The notes: generated from the letters alone by a model not told the origin. A stretch of DNA of 5,149 nucleotides from Bacillota bacterium (GCA_023398855.1 JAEWRS010000107.1:1-5149), one strand, 5' to 3'; numbered from the stretch's first letter, positions 1 to 5,039 are shown. Program-made: numbers and translations.

Positions 1-214
1 GGATGAGTAAGTAAGCGGCAGCCTCCGCAAGAGCAAAGGGGAAAGCTCCTGACACTCTCCCCATGCTTCCCTCCATGATCCTGTAAACCTTCCTGGCATA
101 CCAGTCCCCAAATCCAGGAACCTTTCTTGCTAATACCTGGAGCAGTACTGAAATTCCAAACATGGATGCGGACGCTTCCATTAGTCTCCAATTCCTATTC
201 CGGCTTTTCCCCAT
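1..214 (-). CDS. DUF3810 family membrane protein, N-terminal part (3' end beyond window)
   Basis: This is the first 71 codons of a gene running off the left edge of the window. It starts with ATG at 214, preceded at a 7-nt spacing by AGGGGGA (222-228). The peptide begins MGKSRNRNWRLMEASASMFG. It continues with a hydrophobic stretch around residues 18-27 (ISVLLQVLA), then ARKVPGFGDWYARKVY (residues 28-43) and GRVSGAFPFALAE (residues 50-62), and enters a second hydrophobic stretch at the edge. The order LAR-x-PGF-x-(D/E)WYA, then R-x-SG-x-FPF-x-xxE, is the pattern I recognise from the N-terminus of DUF3810 proteins. These are multi-pass membrane proteins of Firmicutes and Bacteroidetes with a later HExxH-like, possibly metalloprotease, motif. 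That part is not visible here, so the biochemical role is unknown. It is divergent from the signal peptidase gene at 392. Confidence 0.8.
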   Translation of the reverse strand, partial: MGKSRNRNWRLMEASASMFGISVLLQVLARKVPGFGDWYARKVYRIMEGSMGRVSGAFPFALAEAAAYLLI

Positions 215-249
215 AATCCGGTCCCCCTGACGAAAGTGTTTTATCTGGA

Positions 250-276
250 TTTATATTATCATGATTTTGTGGACAA
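250..276 (-). promoter_or_regulatory. Possible promoter of the DUF3810 gene
   Basis: On the minus strand TTGTCC (271-276) is followed after 15 bp by TATAAA (250-255), 36 nt upstream of the ATG at 214. The spacer is shorter than the preferred 17 bp and the -35 box is imperfect, so this is tentative. The rest of 215-391 is AT-rich and holds no further gene. Confidence 0.25.
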
Positions 277-322
277 TCCGTAGAGTATTTGTGAATATTT
301 TCTTACCATTTTGTAAAACCCC

Positions 323-349
323 TTGCGTTATAAATCAATCTCATATAAA
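323..349 (+). promoter_or_regulatory. Possible promoter of the signal peptidase gene
   Basis: TTGCGT (323-328) and TATAAA (344-349) lie 15 bp apart, upstream of the Shine-Dalgarno sequence at 368-375. The -10 box is good, but the spacer is short and the -35 box weak. It is the best sigma-A-like pair I could find in front of this gene. Confidence 0.35.
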
Positions 350-391
350 CTTTGTAAAGGAATCATCAGGAAGGAAACAAAGTGAAATTAT

Positions 392-958
392 ATGAAGAGA
401 GACGATAACATGCCCAAAGAAAGAGAATCCTTTAGCTGGCGGGGAGAAATCATCAGCTGGATTAAGATCATCATCACTGCCGCCGTGATTGCATTTTTGC
501 TCAACAATCTGATCATTGCAAACAGCAGGGTGCCCAGCGGATCCATGGAACAAACCATTATGACAGGGGACCGGGTAATCGGCTCCAGACTAACCTATTA
601 TTTTGACGATCCAAAGCGGGGAGACATAGCCATTTTCCATTTCCCTGACGATCCAACAGAAAAAACCTATTATGTCAAGCGGATCATCGGCCTTCCAGGT
701 GATATCATTGATATCAGGGACGGAAAGATCTACTTAAATAATTCTGAAACACCTCTTGAAGAGCCTTACCTTCCAGAGCCAATGGAACCAGAGCCTGACG
801 CCCACTACGAGGTGCCGGAGAACAGTTACTTCATGATGGGGGACAACCGGAATTTCTCCGCAGATGCGAGAAGATGGAAGCATAAATTTGTGAAAAAAGA
901 CAAGATCATTGCAAAAGTCTTATTCCGGTATTTCCCTTCCATTAAAAAAATTGAATAA
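392..958 (+). CDS. lepB: Type I signal peptidase (S26A family)
   Basis: A 188-aa membrane-anchored serine protease that cleaves signal peptides from exported proteins on the outer face of the membrane. A basic, polar N-terminus precedes one membrane span at about residues 22-43. The catalytic domain follows. VPSGSM (47-52) holds the nucleophile Ser51 and the oxyanion-hole Ser49. YYVKRIIGLPGD (93-104) holds the general base Lys96. The late box GDNRNFSADAR (150-160) carries the conserved Asp and Arg. All essential residues are present, and the single span with short length is the usual Gram-positive form. The start is uncertain: ATG 392 lies 16 nt after AGGAAGGA (368-375), while in-frame ATG 410 (Met7) has only a weak AAGAGAG upstream. 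Either gives a complete enzyme. The gene ends at a bidirectional terminator and converges with the dehydrogenase gene. Its substrates cannot be read from the window. Confidence 0.95.
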   Translation: MKRDDNMPKERESFSWRGEIISWIKIIITAAVIAFLLNNLIIANSRVPSGSMEQTIMTGDRVIGSRLTYYFDDPKRGDIAIFHFPDDPTEKTYYVKRIIGLPGDIIDIRDGKIYLNNSETPLEEPYLPEPMEPEPDAHYEVPENSYFMMGDNRNFSADARRWKHKFVKKDKIIAKVLFRYFPSIKKIE

Positions 959-960
959 GA

Positions 961-1000
961 AAAAACGCAGGCCAATCATATTTCCTTTGCCTGCGTTTTT
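961..1000. terminator. Bidirectional rho-independent terminator
   Basis: AAAAACGCAGGC (961-972) and GCCTGCGTTTTT (989-1000) form a perfect 12-bp stem around a 16-nt loop. The stem ends in A and T runs, so each strand gives a GC-rich core followed by a U tract. It starts 3 bp after the lepB stop and lies 10 bp from the end of the minus-strand dehydrogenase gene, so it can end transcription from both sides. Confidence 0.95.
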
Positions 1001-1010
1001 AAATTCCCAT

Positions 1011-1874
1011 TTACCATTGGTAGTATTTAACCAAAGCCTGTGTTCCCTCGTCTCCCAGTCCGGAAGCTGCCATTGTTTCGTACATGGAGAGAACTTGTTC
1101 AAGCACACCAAGGCTGATGCCGGAAGCCTCCGCTTCTTCGGCTGCAAGCTTCATGTCCTTGATAAAATGCTTGATGAAAAAACCAGGTGCAAAATCTCCG
1201 GATAAAATTCTGGGTGCCATTGCATTTAACTGGGCGCTCCCTGCTGCACCGGATGCAATGGAATCTACCATGACACCTACGTCAAGACCGTTAGCCTTTG
1301 CGTAGACCATTGCCTCGCATACTCCGGAAACAGCTCCTGCAATGGCGATCTGATTGCACATCTTGGTGTGCTGGCCGTTACCTGCTTTTCCGTTGTACCG
1401 GACAGCTTTTCCCATAGCCTCAAAGACAGGAAGGCAACGGTCAAAGGTTTCCCGGTCTCCTCCTGCCATTATGGTGAGTGTTCCTTCTCTTGCCCCTGTA
1501 TCTCCACCTGTTACCGGAGCATCCATCGCTGTAAGTCCCGCCTTTCTTGCGTCCTCATAGATCCGTACCGCAAGCTTGGGACTGGTAGTGGTCATGTCGA
1601 TCAGGCAGGTCCCCTGGTCTGCGTTTGCAATGATTCCCTTTTCCCCGAAATACACCTCTTCCACATCCTGGGGATATCCCACGATAGTAATGACCCCATC
1701 CCTGCCCTTTGAACAGGACATGACATCCTCGCACCAGATGGCTCCCTCAGAAATGATGTCCTCTGCCTTGCTCTTTGTTCTGGTATAGACAGCCACCTCA
1801 TAGCCTGCCTTCAGCAAATTACGTACCATGGATTTTCCCATAATCCCAATACCGATAAATCCGATTTTTTTCAT
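1011..1874 (-). CDS. Beta-hydroxyacid dehydrogenase (3-hydroxyisobutyrate dehydrogenase / tartronate semialdehyde reductase family)
   Basis: A 287-aa cytosolic NAD(P)-dependent oxidoreductase, a normal length for the family. The N-terminal Rossmann fold opens with GFIGIGIMG (5-13), the family's GxGxxG-type motif. After the second strand the sequence YTRTKSK (30-36) has Arg32 where NADPH-preferring members carry a basic residue, which suggests NADP(H). The substrate motif DAPVTGGDTGAREGTL (118-133) matches DAPVSGG-x-x-GA-x-x-GTL. The catalytic lysine is Lys171 in GNGQHTKMCNQ, and KDMKLA (239-244) is the second conserved lysine motif. The C-terminal half is the all-helical domain. Specific substrates (3-hydroxyisobutyrate, tartronate semialdehyde, succinic semialdehyde and others) cannot be told apart from motifs alone. 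The start ATG at 1874 has AGGAGGA (1881-1887) six bases upstream. It lies 24 bp after rpiB, so the two are very probably cotranscribed. Confidence 0.9.
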   Translation of the reverse strand: MKKIGFIGIGIMGKSMVRNLLKAGYEVAVYTRTKSKAEDIISEGAIWCEDVMSCSKGRDGVITIVGYPQDVEEVYFGEKGIIANADQGTCLIDMTTTSPKLAVRIYEDARKAGLTAMDAPVTGGDTGAREGTLTIMAGGDRETFDRCLPVFEAMGKAVRYNGKAGNGQHTKMCNQIAIAGAVSGVCEAMVYAKANGLDVGVMVDSIASGAAGSAQLNAMAPRILSGDFAPGFFIKHFIKDMKLAAEEAEASGISLGVLEQVLSMYETMAASGLGDEGTQALVKYYQW

Positions 1875-1898
1875 ATGTCTTCCTCCTCGTACAATACT

Positions 1899-2342
1899 TT
1901 AGTTTCTTTTTTCTATATCCATGACCATATCCACCCTGCGCTGATGTCTTCCGCCTTCGTATTTGGCATCCAGCCACTCTTCTGTGATCATCTTTGCCAA
2001 TTCCGTACCAATGACACGGGCACCAAAGCAGAGGACGTTGGAATCATTGTGCATTCTGGAAAGCTTTGCCGTGTAAGGCTCGCTGCATACACAGGCGCGG
2101 ACACCCCGAACCTTATTGCAGGCAAGAGAAATCCCCACTCCAGTTCCACAGATGGCAATCCCCAAATCGGCATCTCCATCCACAACAGCGCGGCCTACCT
2201 TTTCCCCGTATTCCGGATAATCACAGCTTTCGGTAGAATTGGTCCCAAAATCAATCACCTCATAGCCAATGCTCTCTACAAATTCTTTGATGTAATTCTT
2301 CATTTCTATGGCCGTATGGTCATTTCCCATTGCAATCTTCAT
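1899..2342 (-). CDS. rpiB: RpiB/LacAB-family sugar-phosphate isomerase (ribose-5-phosphate isomerase B)
   Basis: A 147-aa cytosolic aldose-ketose phosphate isomerase, the normal RpiB length. RpiB interconverts ribose-5-phosphate and ribulose-5-phosphate in the non-oxidative pentose phosphate pathway. Visible hallmarks are GNDH (6-9), DYPEYG (41-46), CGTGVGISLACNKVRGVRA (65-83), RMHNDSNVL (96-104) and EGGRHQRRV (129-137). By alignment with the known enzyme, Cys65 is the catalytic base, with Thr67, His98, Arg132 and Arg136 at the active site. The residue after GNDH is Thr, where Ala is usual. The start ATG at 2342 has AGGAG (2350-2354) seven bases upstream. The gene is followed after 24 bp by a beta-hydroxyacid dehydrogenase. 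RpiB relatives also act on allose-, galactose- or erythrulose-phosphates, and this neighbour makes such a role possible, so the rpiB symbol is the default rather than proven. Confidence 0.88.
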   Translation of the reverse strand: MKIAMGNDHTAIEMKNYIKEFVESIGYEVIDFGTNSTESCDYPEYGEKVGRAVVDGDADLGIAICGTGVGISLACNKVRGVRACVCSEPYTAKLSRMHNDSNVLCFGARVIGTELAKMITEEWLDAKYEGGRHQRRVDMVMDIEKRN

Positions 2343-2376
2343 CGCTATTCTCCTGTTATACTGTCATTGCCGGCTG

Positions 2377-2392
2377 AACATGCAGACATGTT
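2377..2392. repeat. Short inverted repeat upstream of rpiB
   Basis: AACATG (2377-2382) and CATGTT (2387-2392) form a perfect 6-bp inverted repeat around a 4-bp centre, about 35 bp upstream of the rpiB start and outside any gene. It could be an operator for a dimeric regulator or a small hairpin in the rpiB leader. Six-bp repeats also arise by chance, so no function is assigned. Confidence 0.3.
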
Positions 2393-2420
2393 AATCCGAC
2401 TGTGTGTGAGTAGAATATAT

Positions 2421-2453
2421 CCGGCATTTACCTTATCATAAATGCCGGTTTTT
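2421..2453. terminator. Terminator-like hairpin between aroC and rpiB
   Basis: CCGGCATTTA (2421-2430) and TAAATGCCGG (2439-2448) form a perfect 10-bp stem around an 8-nt loop. On the plus strand it is followed by TTTTT (2449-2453), an ideal U tract, yet no plus-strand gene lies in front of it. On the minus strand, where aroC ends 17 bp away, the stem is followed only by ATATATTC, a weak tail. It may partly terminate aroC transcription, block antisense transcription into aroC, or do both. Confidence 0.6.
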
Positions 2454-2469
2454 ATCAAGTTTCCAAACC

Positions 2470-3594
2470 TCAGATTCCTTCTCCTGCTCCCTCTCTGCCA
2501 TAAAATTCCAGAATTTTATCCATTCTGGAAGCCATGTTTGTAAGGAGTAAGTCTGCCGTGGTAAGAGCTGCCATGGCTTCTACCACTACCACCGCCCGGG
2601 GTACCACGATGGGATCATGGCGTCCCTTGATCTGGATGTCCGTTTCTTCCCCATCACGGGTCACGGTCTTTTGCAACCGGGCAACAGAAGGGGTGGGTTT
2701 AAATGCCGCCCTAAGGACAACCTGTGAGCTGTCGCTGATCCCTCCAAGGATCCCTCCTGCGTGATTCGTTGCCTTTTCCACGCTCTTATTTATCCCGCGG
2801 CAAAAGCCATCGTTATTCTGGGAACCAAGTGAGCGGGCAGCTGCAAAACCATCTCCGATCTCAAAGCCCTTCACAGCTCCGATGGACATGACAGCCTTTG
2901 CAAGTGCGGCATCGTATTTTTCAAACACAGGGTCTCCCAGCCCGGCAGGAACGCCGTTAATCACGCATTCCACCACACCGCCTACTGAATCCAGTTTTCC
3001 CATCATCTCTTCTAAGTATGCCTCCGCAAGAGCAGCGGTCTCTCCATCCGGCATGAAAAGGCGGTTTTTATCCCGCTCCTCCATATTAAAATGCTCCGGC
3101 TTTGCCTCATAAGGCCCTACTGATCTGGTGTAAGCGTTCACAGTGATCCCAAGGCTCTTTAAAAAGCAGGCGGCAACAGCGCCGGCCGCCACCCTTCCGA
3201 TGGTCTCCCTTCCGGAGGAACGGCCGCCTCCCCGGTAATCCCTGACCCCATATTTTTCATCAAAGGTAAAATCTGCATGACCTGGGCGGTAAACCTCCAT
3301 GATGTTTCCGTAATCCCTGGAACGCTGGTCCGTGTTCCATATGATCATGGAAATGGGAGTCCCTGTTGTCAATCCTTCAAAAACCCCGGACAGGATCTCT
3401 ACCTGATCGGCCTCCTGGCGCTTTGTGGTGAATTTACTCTGCCCCGGCTTTCTGCGGTCCAGGTATTCCTGGATATCCGCTTCCCCCAGTTTCAGTCCGG
3501 CCGGACAGCCGTCTACCACTACCCCAATGGCTTTCCCATGGGATTCCCCCCAGGTTGTTGCCTTCCATATCGTCCCCAGTGTTGATCCTGCCAT
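2470..3594 (-). CDS. aroC: Chorismate synthase
   Basis: A 374-aa cytosolic enzyme that converts 5-enolpyruvylshikimate-3-phosphate to chorismate using reduced FMN. This is the last shared step of aromatic amino acid, folate and quinone synthesis. GESHG (16-20, with His19) is the first signature and RPGHAD (103-108, with His106) supplies the second conserved histidine. GGGRSSGRET (122-131) is the arginine-rich FMN/substrate loop, with Gly128 where Ala is common. GRHDP (324-328) followed by VPRAVVVVEAMAAL is the C-terminal signature. Length is typical of the bacterial form and no key residue is missing. The start ATG at 3594 has AAGGAA (3604-3609) nine bases upstream, and the peptide MAGSTLG fits family N-termini. 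It follows the lactonase gene after 75 bp without a convincing terminator, so readthrough is likely alongside a possible promoter of its own. No other shikimate gene lies in the window. Confidence 0.97.
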   Translation of the reverse strand: MAGSTLGTIWKATTWGESHGKAIGVVVDGCPAGLKLGEADIQEYLDRRKPGQSKFTTKRQEADQVEILSGVFEGLTTGTPISMIIWNTDQRSRDYGNIMEVYRPGHADFTFDEKYGVRDYRGGGRSSGRETIGRVAAGAVAACFLKSLGITVNAYTRSVGPYEAKPEHFNMEERDKNRLFMPDGETAALAEAYLEEMMGKLDSVGGVVECVINGVPAGLGDPVFEKYDAALAKAVMSIGAVKGFEIGDGFAAARSLGSQNNDGFCRGINKSVEKATNHAGGILGGISDSSQVVLRAAFKPTPSVARLQKTVTRDGEETDIQIKGRHDPIVVPRAVVVVEAMAALTTADLLLTNMASRMDKILEFYGREGAGEGI

Positions 3595-3635
3595 GTATGT
3601 TTCTTCCTTTCTTTCCTCTGCCTGGCCCGTTCTGT

Positions 3636-3663
3636 GTTATAGGGCGTAAAGATATACCTGCAA
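3636..3663 (-). promoter_or_regulatory. aroC: Possible promoter of aroC
   Basis: On the minus strand TTGCAG (3658-3663) and TATAAC (3636-3641) are separated by 16 bp. Transcription would start near 3629, leaving a leader of about 35 nt that contains the aroC ribosome binding site. The -35 box overlaps a short inverted repeat (ATACCT at 3654-3659, AGGTAT at 3663-3668) just after the lactonase stop codon. Confidence 0.4.
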
Positions 3664-3669
3664 GGTATT

Positions 3670-4725
3670 TTATACTCCAACTTTTACGATAACGCAGCTG
3701 TTAGGCTCATTGACCTTAATTTCCTTGCCGTTCATGATCAAAAGTCCCTTCTCATAATCAACCGTAAAAAATGTGATGCTGCCTGTCTCATGGTTAATAG
3801 AAGCAATATGCTTATCATCAGGGAACACACAGACATCCTTAGGATAACTGCCGCTTATGGGAAGACAGCAAACCGCCTCTAAAAGCCCTGTGTCCTTATC
3901 CCGCATGTAAACCGAAACAGAATTATCCCCGGCATTGCCGCAGTATACATACTTTTCATCGTTGGAGAGGCGCAGGGAACAAGCCGCAGTAAGCTGGCTG
4001 TACTGAGATCCTACGGTGGAAATCGTCTGGATCTTTTCAATCTTGGGCTGGCGCTCCCCTGTTTCATAGGTGAACACATCAATCACGTTCTTTAATTCGG
4101 AAATAAGGTAGAAAAACTTTCCGTCGGAGCTGAAACGGAAGCACTTGGGAGCGGACTCCAGTTCGCAGTGCAGGACATCCACCAGAATCATTTCCTCGTC
4201 ATGCTCATTAAAACGGTAGATTTTGATCTGGTCGATTCCTAAGTCAGCCACCATAATAAATTTACCGTCAGGAGTTCTCCTGGAGCAGCTCACATGCGGG
4301 CGGAAATTTCTCTCTGCCACGCTGCCAAGTCCCTTATGAAACACCCCTGTTACAATCTCACCAATCGAACCATCCTCATTCAGGCGCAGCACTGTGGATT
4401 TTCCATCATGGTATCCTGACACAAAAATATACTTGTCCTCCTCATCGGTTGACAAGTGACATCCTCTCATCCCTTTTATATTGGCCGTGTTCAGCCTTGT
4501 GATGGCTCCGTTCTCATGAATACGGAAGGACACAACACCTTCATCAGCGATGGAATACAGTGTCTTCCCGTTATTGGATGCGATCACATAAGAAGAATTG
4601 TCAACTTCCACCTCACATCTTAGAACAAAACGGCCCTTTTTCACATCAACATCGTATACGGTAATCCCCTTTGCCTGTCCGTTGTAGGAATATGAACCTA
4701 CGTAAGCCATATACTTGCCTTTCAT
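3670..4725 (-). CDS. Lactonase family beta-propeller protein (6-phosphogluconolactonase type)
   Basis: A 351-aa protein of the seven-bladed beta-propeller lactonase family (Pgl/YbhE type). Characterised members hydrolyse 6-phosphogluconolactone in the oxidative pentose phosphate pathway. Blade-like units repeat about every 45-50 residues: YVGSYSYNGQAKGITVYDVD (8-27), NNGKTLYSIADEGVVSFRI (51-69), RPHVSCSRRTPDGKFIMVAD (142-161), SSDGKFFYLISELKNVIDVF (199-218), and SNDEKYVYCGNAGDNSVSVY (254-273). The last unit is PDDKHIASINHETGSITFF (302-320). There is no signal peptide, so it is cytosolic. Some family residues differ: APKCF (192-196) stands where GPRH is usual, and ACSLRLS (248-254) lacks the usual histidine. 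The true substrate is therefore uncertain. I chose the ATG at 4725 because AGGAGG (4735-4740) lies nine bases upstream and similarity to the family begins there. The frame stays open to 4848, but that stretch looks like a leader RNA. Confidence 0.85.
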   Translation of the reverse strand: MKGKYMAYVGSYSYNGQAKGITVYDVDVKKGRFVLRCEVEVDNSSYVIASNNGKTLYSIADEGVVSFRIHENGAITRLNTANIKGMRGCHLSTDEEDKYIFVSGYHDGKSTVLRLNEDGSIGEIVTGVFHKGLGSVAERNFRPHVSCSRRTPDGKFIMVADLGIDQIKIYRFNEHDEEMILVDVLHCELESAPKCFRFSSDGKFFYLISELKNVIDVFTYETGERQPKIEKIQTISTVGSQYSQLTAACSLRLSNDEKYVYCGNAGDNSVSVYMRDKDTGLLEAVCCLPISGSYPKDVCVFPDDKHIASINHETGSITFFTVDYEKGLLIMNGKEIKVNEPNSCVIVKVGV

Positions 4726-4853
4726 CTTACATTTCCTCCTGATATCTTCTTCGGCGTGATTCCCTTTATCCGGGCAAACCCAAGGGCAGCTTAGGTTCAG
4801 AAAATCAGCCATTCGACAAGCCCTTAAGCGAATCGAACCTCCTGGCATAACCT
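4726..4853 (-). ncRNA. Structured leader RNA of the lactonase gene, unclassified (riboswitch candidate)
   Basis: About 128 nt between the predicted transcription start (near 4853) and the lactonase ATG. Stem P1 pairs AGGTT (4849-4853) with AACCT (4793-4797), extendable by two pairs if transcription starts earlier. Inside it, GCCA (4843-4846) and TTCGA (4833-4837) pair with the continuous TCGAATGGC (4808-4816), leaving the bulge GGAGG. The 16-nt loop contains AAGGGC (4820-4825), which can pair with GCCCTT (4782-4787) outside P1 as a pseudoknot. The same CCCTT can instead pair with AAGGG (4762-4766), enclosing the small hairpin GGG/CCC (4779-4781 with 4772-4774). The two pairings exclude each other, as in a switch. 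There is no U tract, and no anti-Shine-Dalgarno sequence is evident. I do not recognise it as a known class. Confidence 0.5.
4735..4740 (-). promoter_or_regulatory. Ribosome binding site fixing the lactonase start
   Basis: AGGAGG on the minus strand lies nine bases before ATG 4725. Between them, ATG (4730-4732) is followed at once by TAA (4727-4729), a start-stop pair only two bases after the Shine-Dalgarno sequence. The more upstream in-frame ATG at 4848 has no ribosome binding site and lies about 5 nt from the predicted transcription start. Confidence 0.85.
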
Positions 4854-4859
4854 AAAAGT

Positions 4860-4888
4860 ATCATATCATAAATTTCCCCGTTTGTTAA
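4860..4888 (-). promoter_or_regulatory. Promoter of the lactonase gene and its leader
   Basis: On the minus strand TTAACA (4883-4888) and TATGAT (4860-4865) have the ideal 17-bp spacing. Transcription would start near 4853, at the first base of the leader's closing stem. The -35 box lies inside one arm of the inverted repeat at 4885-4904, so a protein bound there would block it. Confidence 0.75.
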
Positions 4889-4904
4889 GGAAAAACTTCC
4901 TTAA
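4885..4904. promoter_or_regulatory. Perfect inverted repeat, candidate operator between divergent promoters
   Basis: TTAAGGAA (4885-4892) and TTCCTTAA (4897-4904) are perfect inverted copies around AAAC. One arm overlaps the lactonase -35 box (4883-4888); the other ends 6 bp before the -35 box of the XRE promoter (4911-4916). The position suits joint control of both genes, possibly by the XRE protein itself. No U tract follows within a transcript, so a terminator is less likely. Confidence 0.6.
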
Positions 4905-4910
4905 AAACTA

Positions 4911-4938
4911 TTGACATACAATGAAAAATCAGTATAAT
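4911..4938 (+). promoter_or_regulatory. Strong sigma-A promoter of the XRE regulator gene
   Basis: TTGACA (4911-4916) and TATAAT (4933-4938) both match the consensus in full, with a 16-bp spacer. Transcription would start near 4945, giving an untranslated leader of about 95 nt before the ATG at 5040. Confidence 0.88.
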
Positions 4939-4962
4939 GTATCTTGCTGCCTGTTTATCATT

Positions 4963-5024
4963 ACTAAACTTTTTAGTTATATTTATCGTCAGTTAGTATA
5001 AGTAAACTTTCAGCTTATTATAAC
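4963..5024. repeat. Repeated TAAACTTT elements and inverted repeats in the XRE leader
   Basis: TAAACTTT occurs in direct orientation in the XRE leader (4965-4972 and 5003-5010), 38 bp apart and each followed by an AT-rich tail. The first copy lies in the inverted repeat ACTAAA-CTT-TTTAGT (4963-4977). The second lies in the loop of a possible hairpin in which ATAAG (4998-5002) pairs with CTTAT (5014-5018) and GTTA (4992-4995) pairs with TAAC (5021-5024). They could be operators for autoregulation or leader hairpins. The region is AT-rich, so chance cannot be excluded. Confidence 0.4.
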
Positions 5025-5039
5025 AAAAAGGAGGAGCAT

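Noticed and set aside
268..276. TTGTCCACA on the minus strand, one mismatch from a DnaA box
   Set aside because: A single imperfect copy, with no cluster and no replication gene nearby.
909..1712. Several plus-strand frames of 68-114 codons opposite the dehydrogenase gene
   Set aside because: They overlap a confidently identified minus-strand gene, have low-complexity Ser/Pro/Cys-rich products, and lack ribosome binding sites.
1875..2441. A 188-codon open frame on the plus strand opposite rpiB
   Set aside because: It lies antisense to a gene with clear RpiB motifs, has no ribosome binding site of note, and its product looks like no protein family I know.
3654..3668. ATACCT-GCA-AGGTAT hairpin after the lactonase stop as a terminator
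   Set aside because: The stem is only 6 bp, AT-rich, and lacks a U tract on the minus strand, so it is too weak to call.
4772..4780. GGGCAAACC on the plus strand, resembling the start of a c-di-GMP-I riboswitch
   Set aside because: The rest of the class (the GACGCAAAGCC segment and the second helix) is missing, and no plus-strand gene follows closely.
4808..4816. TCGAATGGC, reminiscent of the 3' core of HDV-like ribozymes
   Set aside because: There is no 7-bp P1 with its 3' partner upstream and no nested double pseudoknot; the segment is better explained as the arm of the bulged hairpin.
4829..4842. GGTTCGATTC on the minus strand, resembling a tRNA or tmRNA T-loop
   Set aside because: The flanking five-base arms do not pair, and no acceptor, D or anticodon arm can be drawn around it.
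4726..4848. A 41-residue N-terminal extension of the lactonase starting at ATG 4848
   Set aside because: There is no ribosome binding site, the ATG is about 5 nt from the predicted transcription start, the residues do not resemble the family, and the DNA has RNA-like inverted repeats. ATG 4725 has an ideal site.
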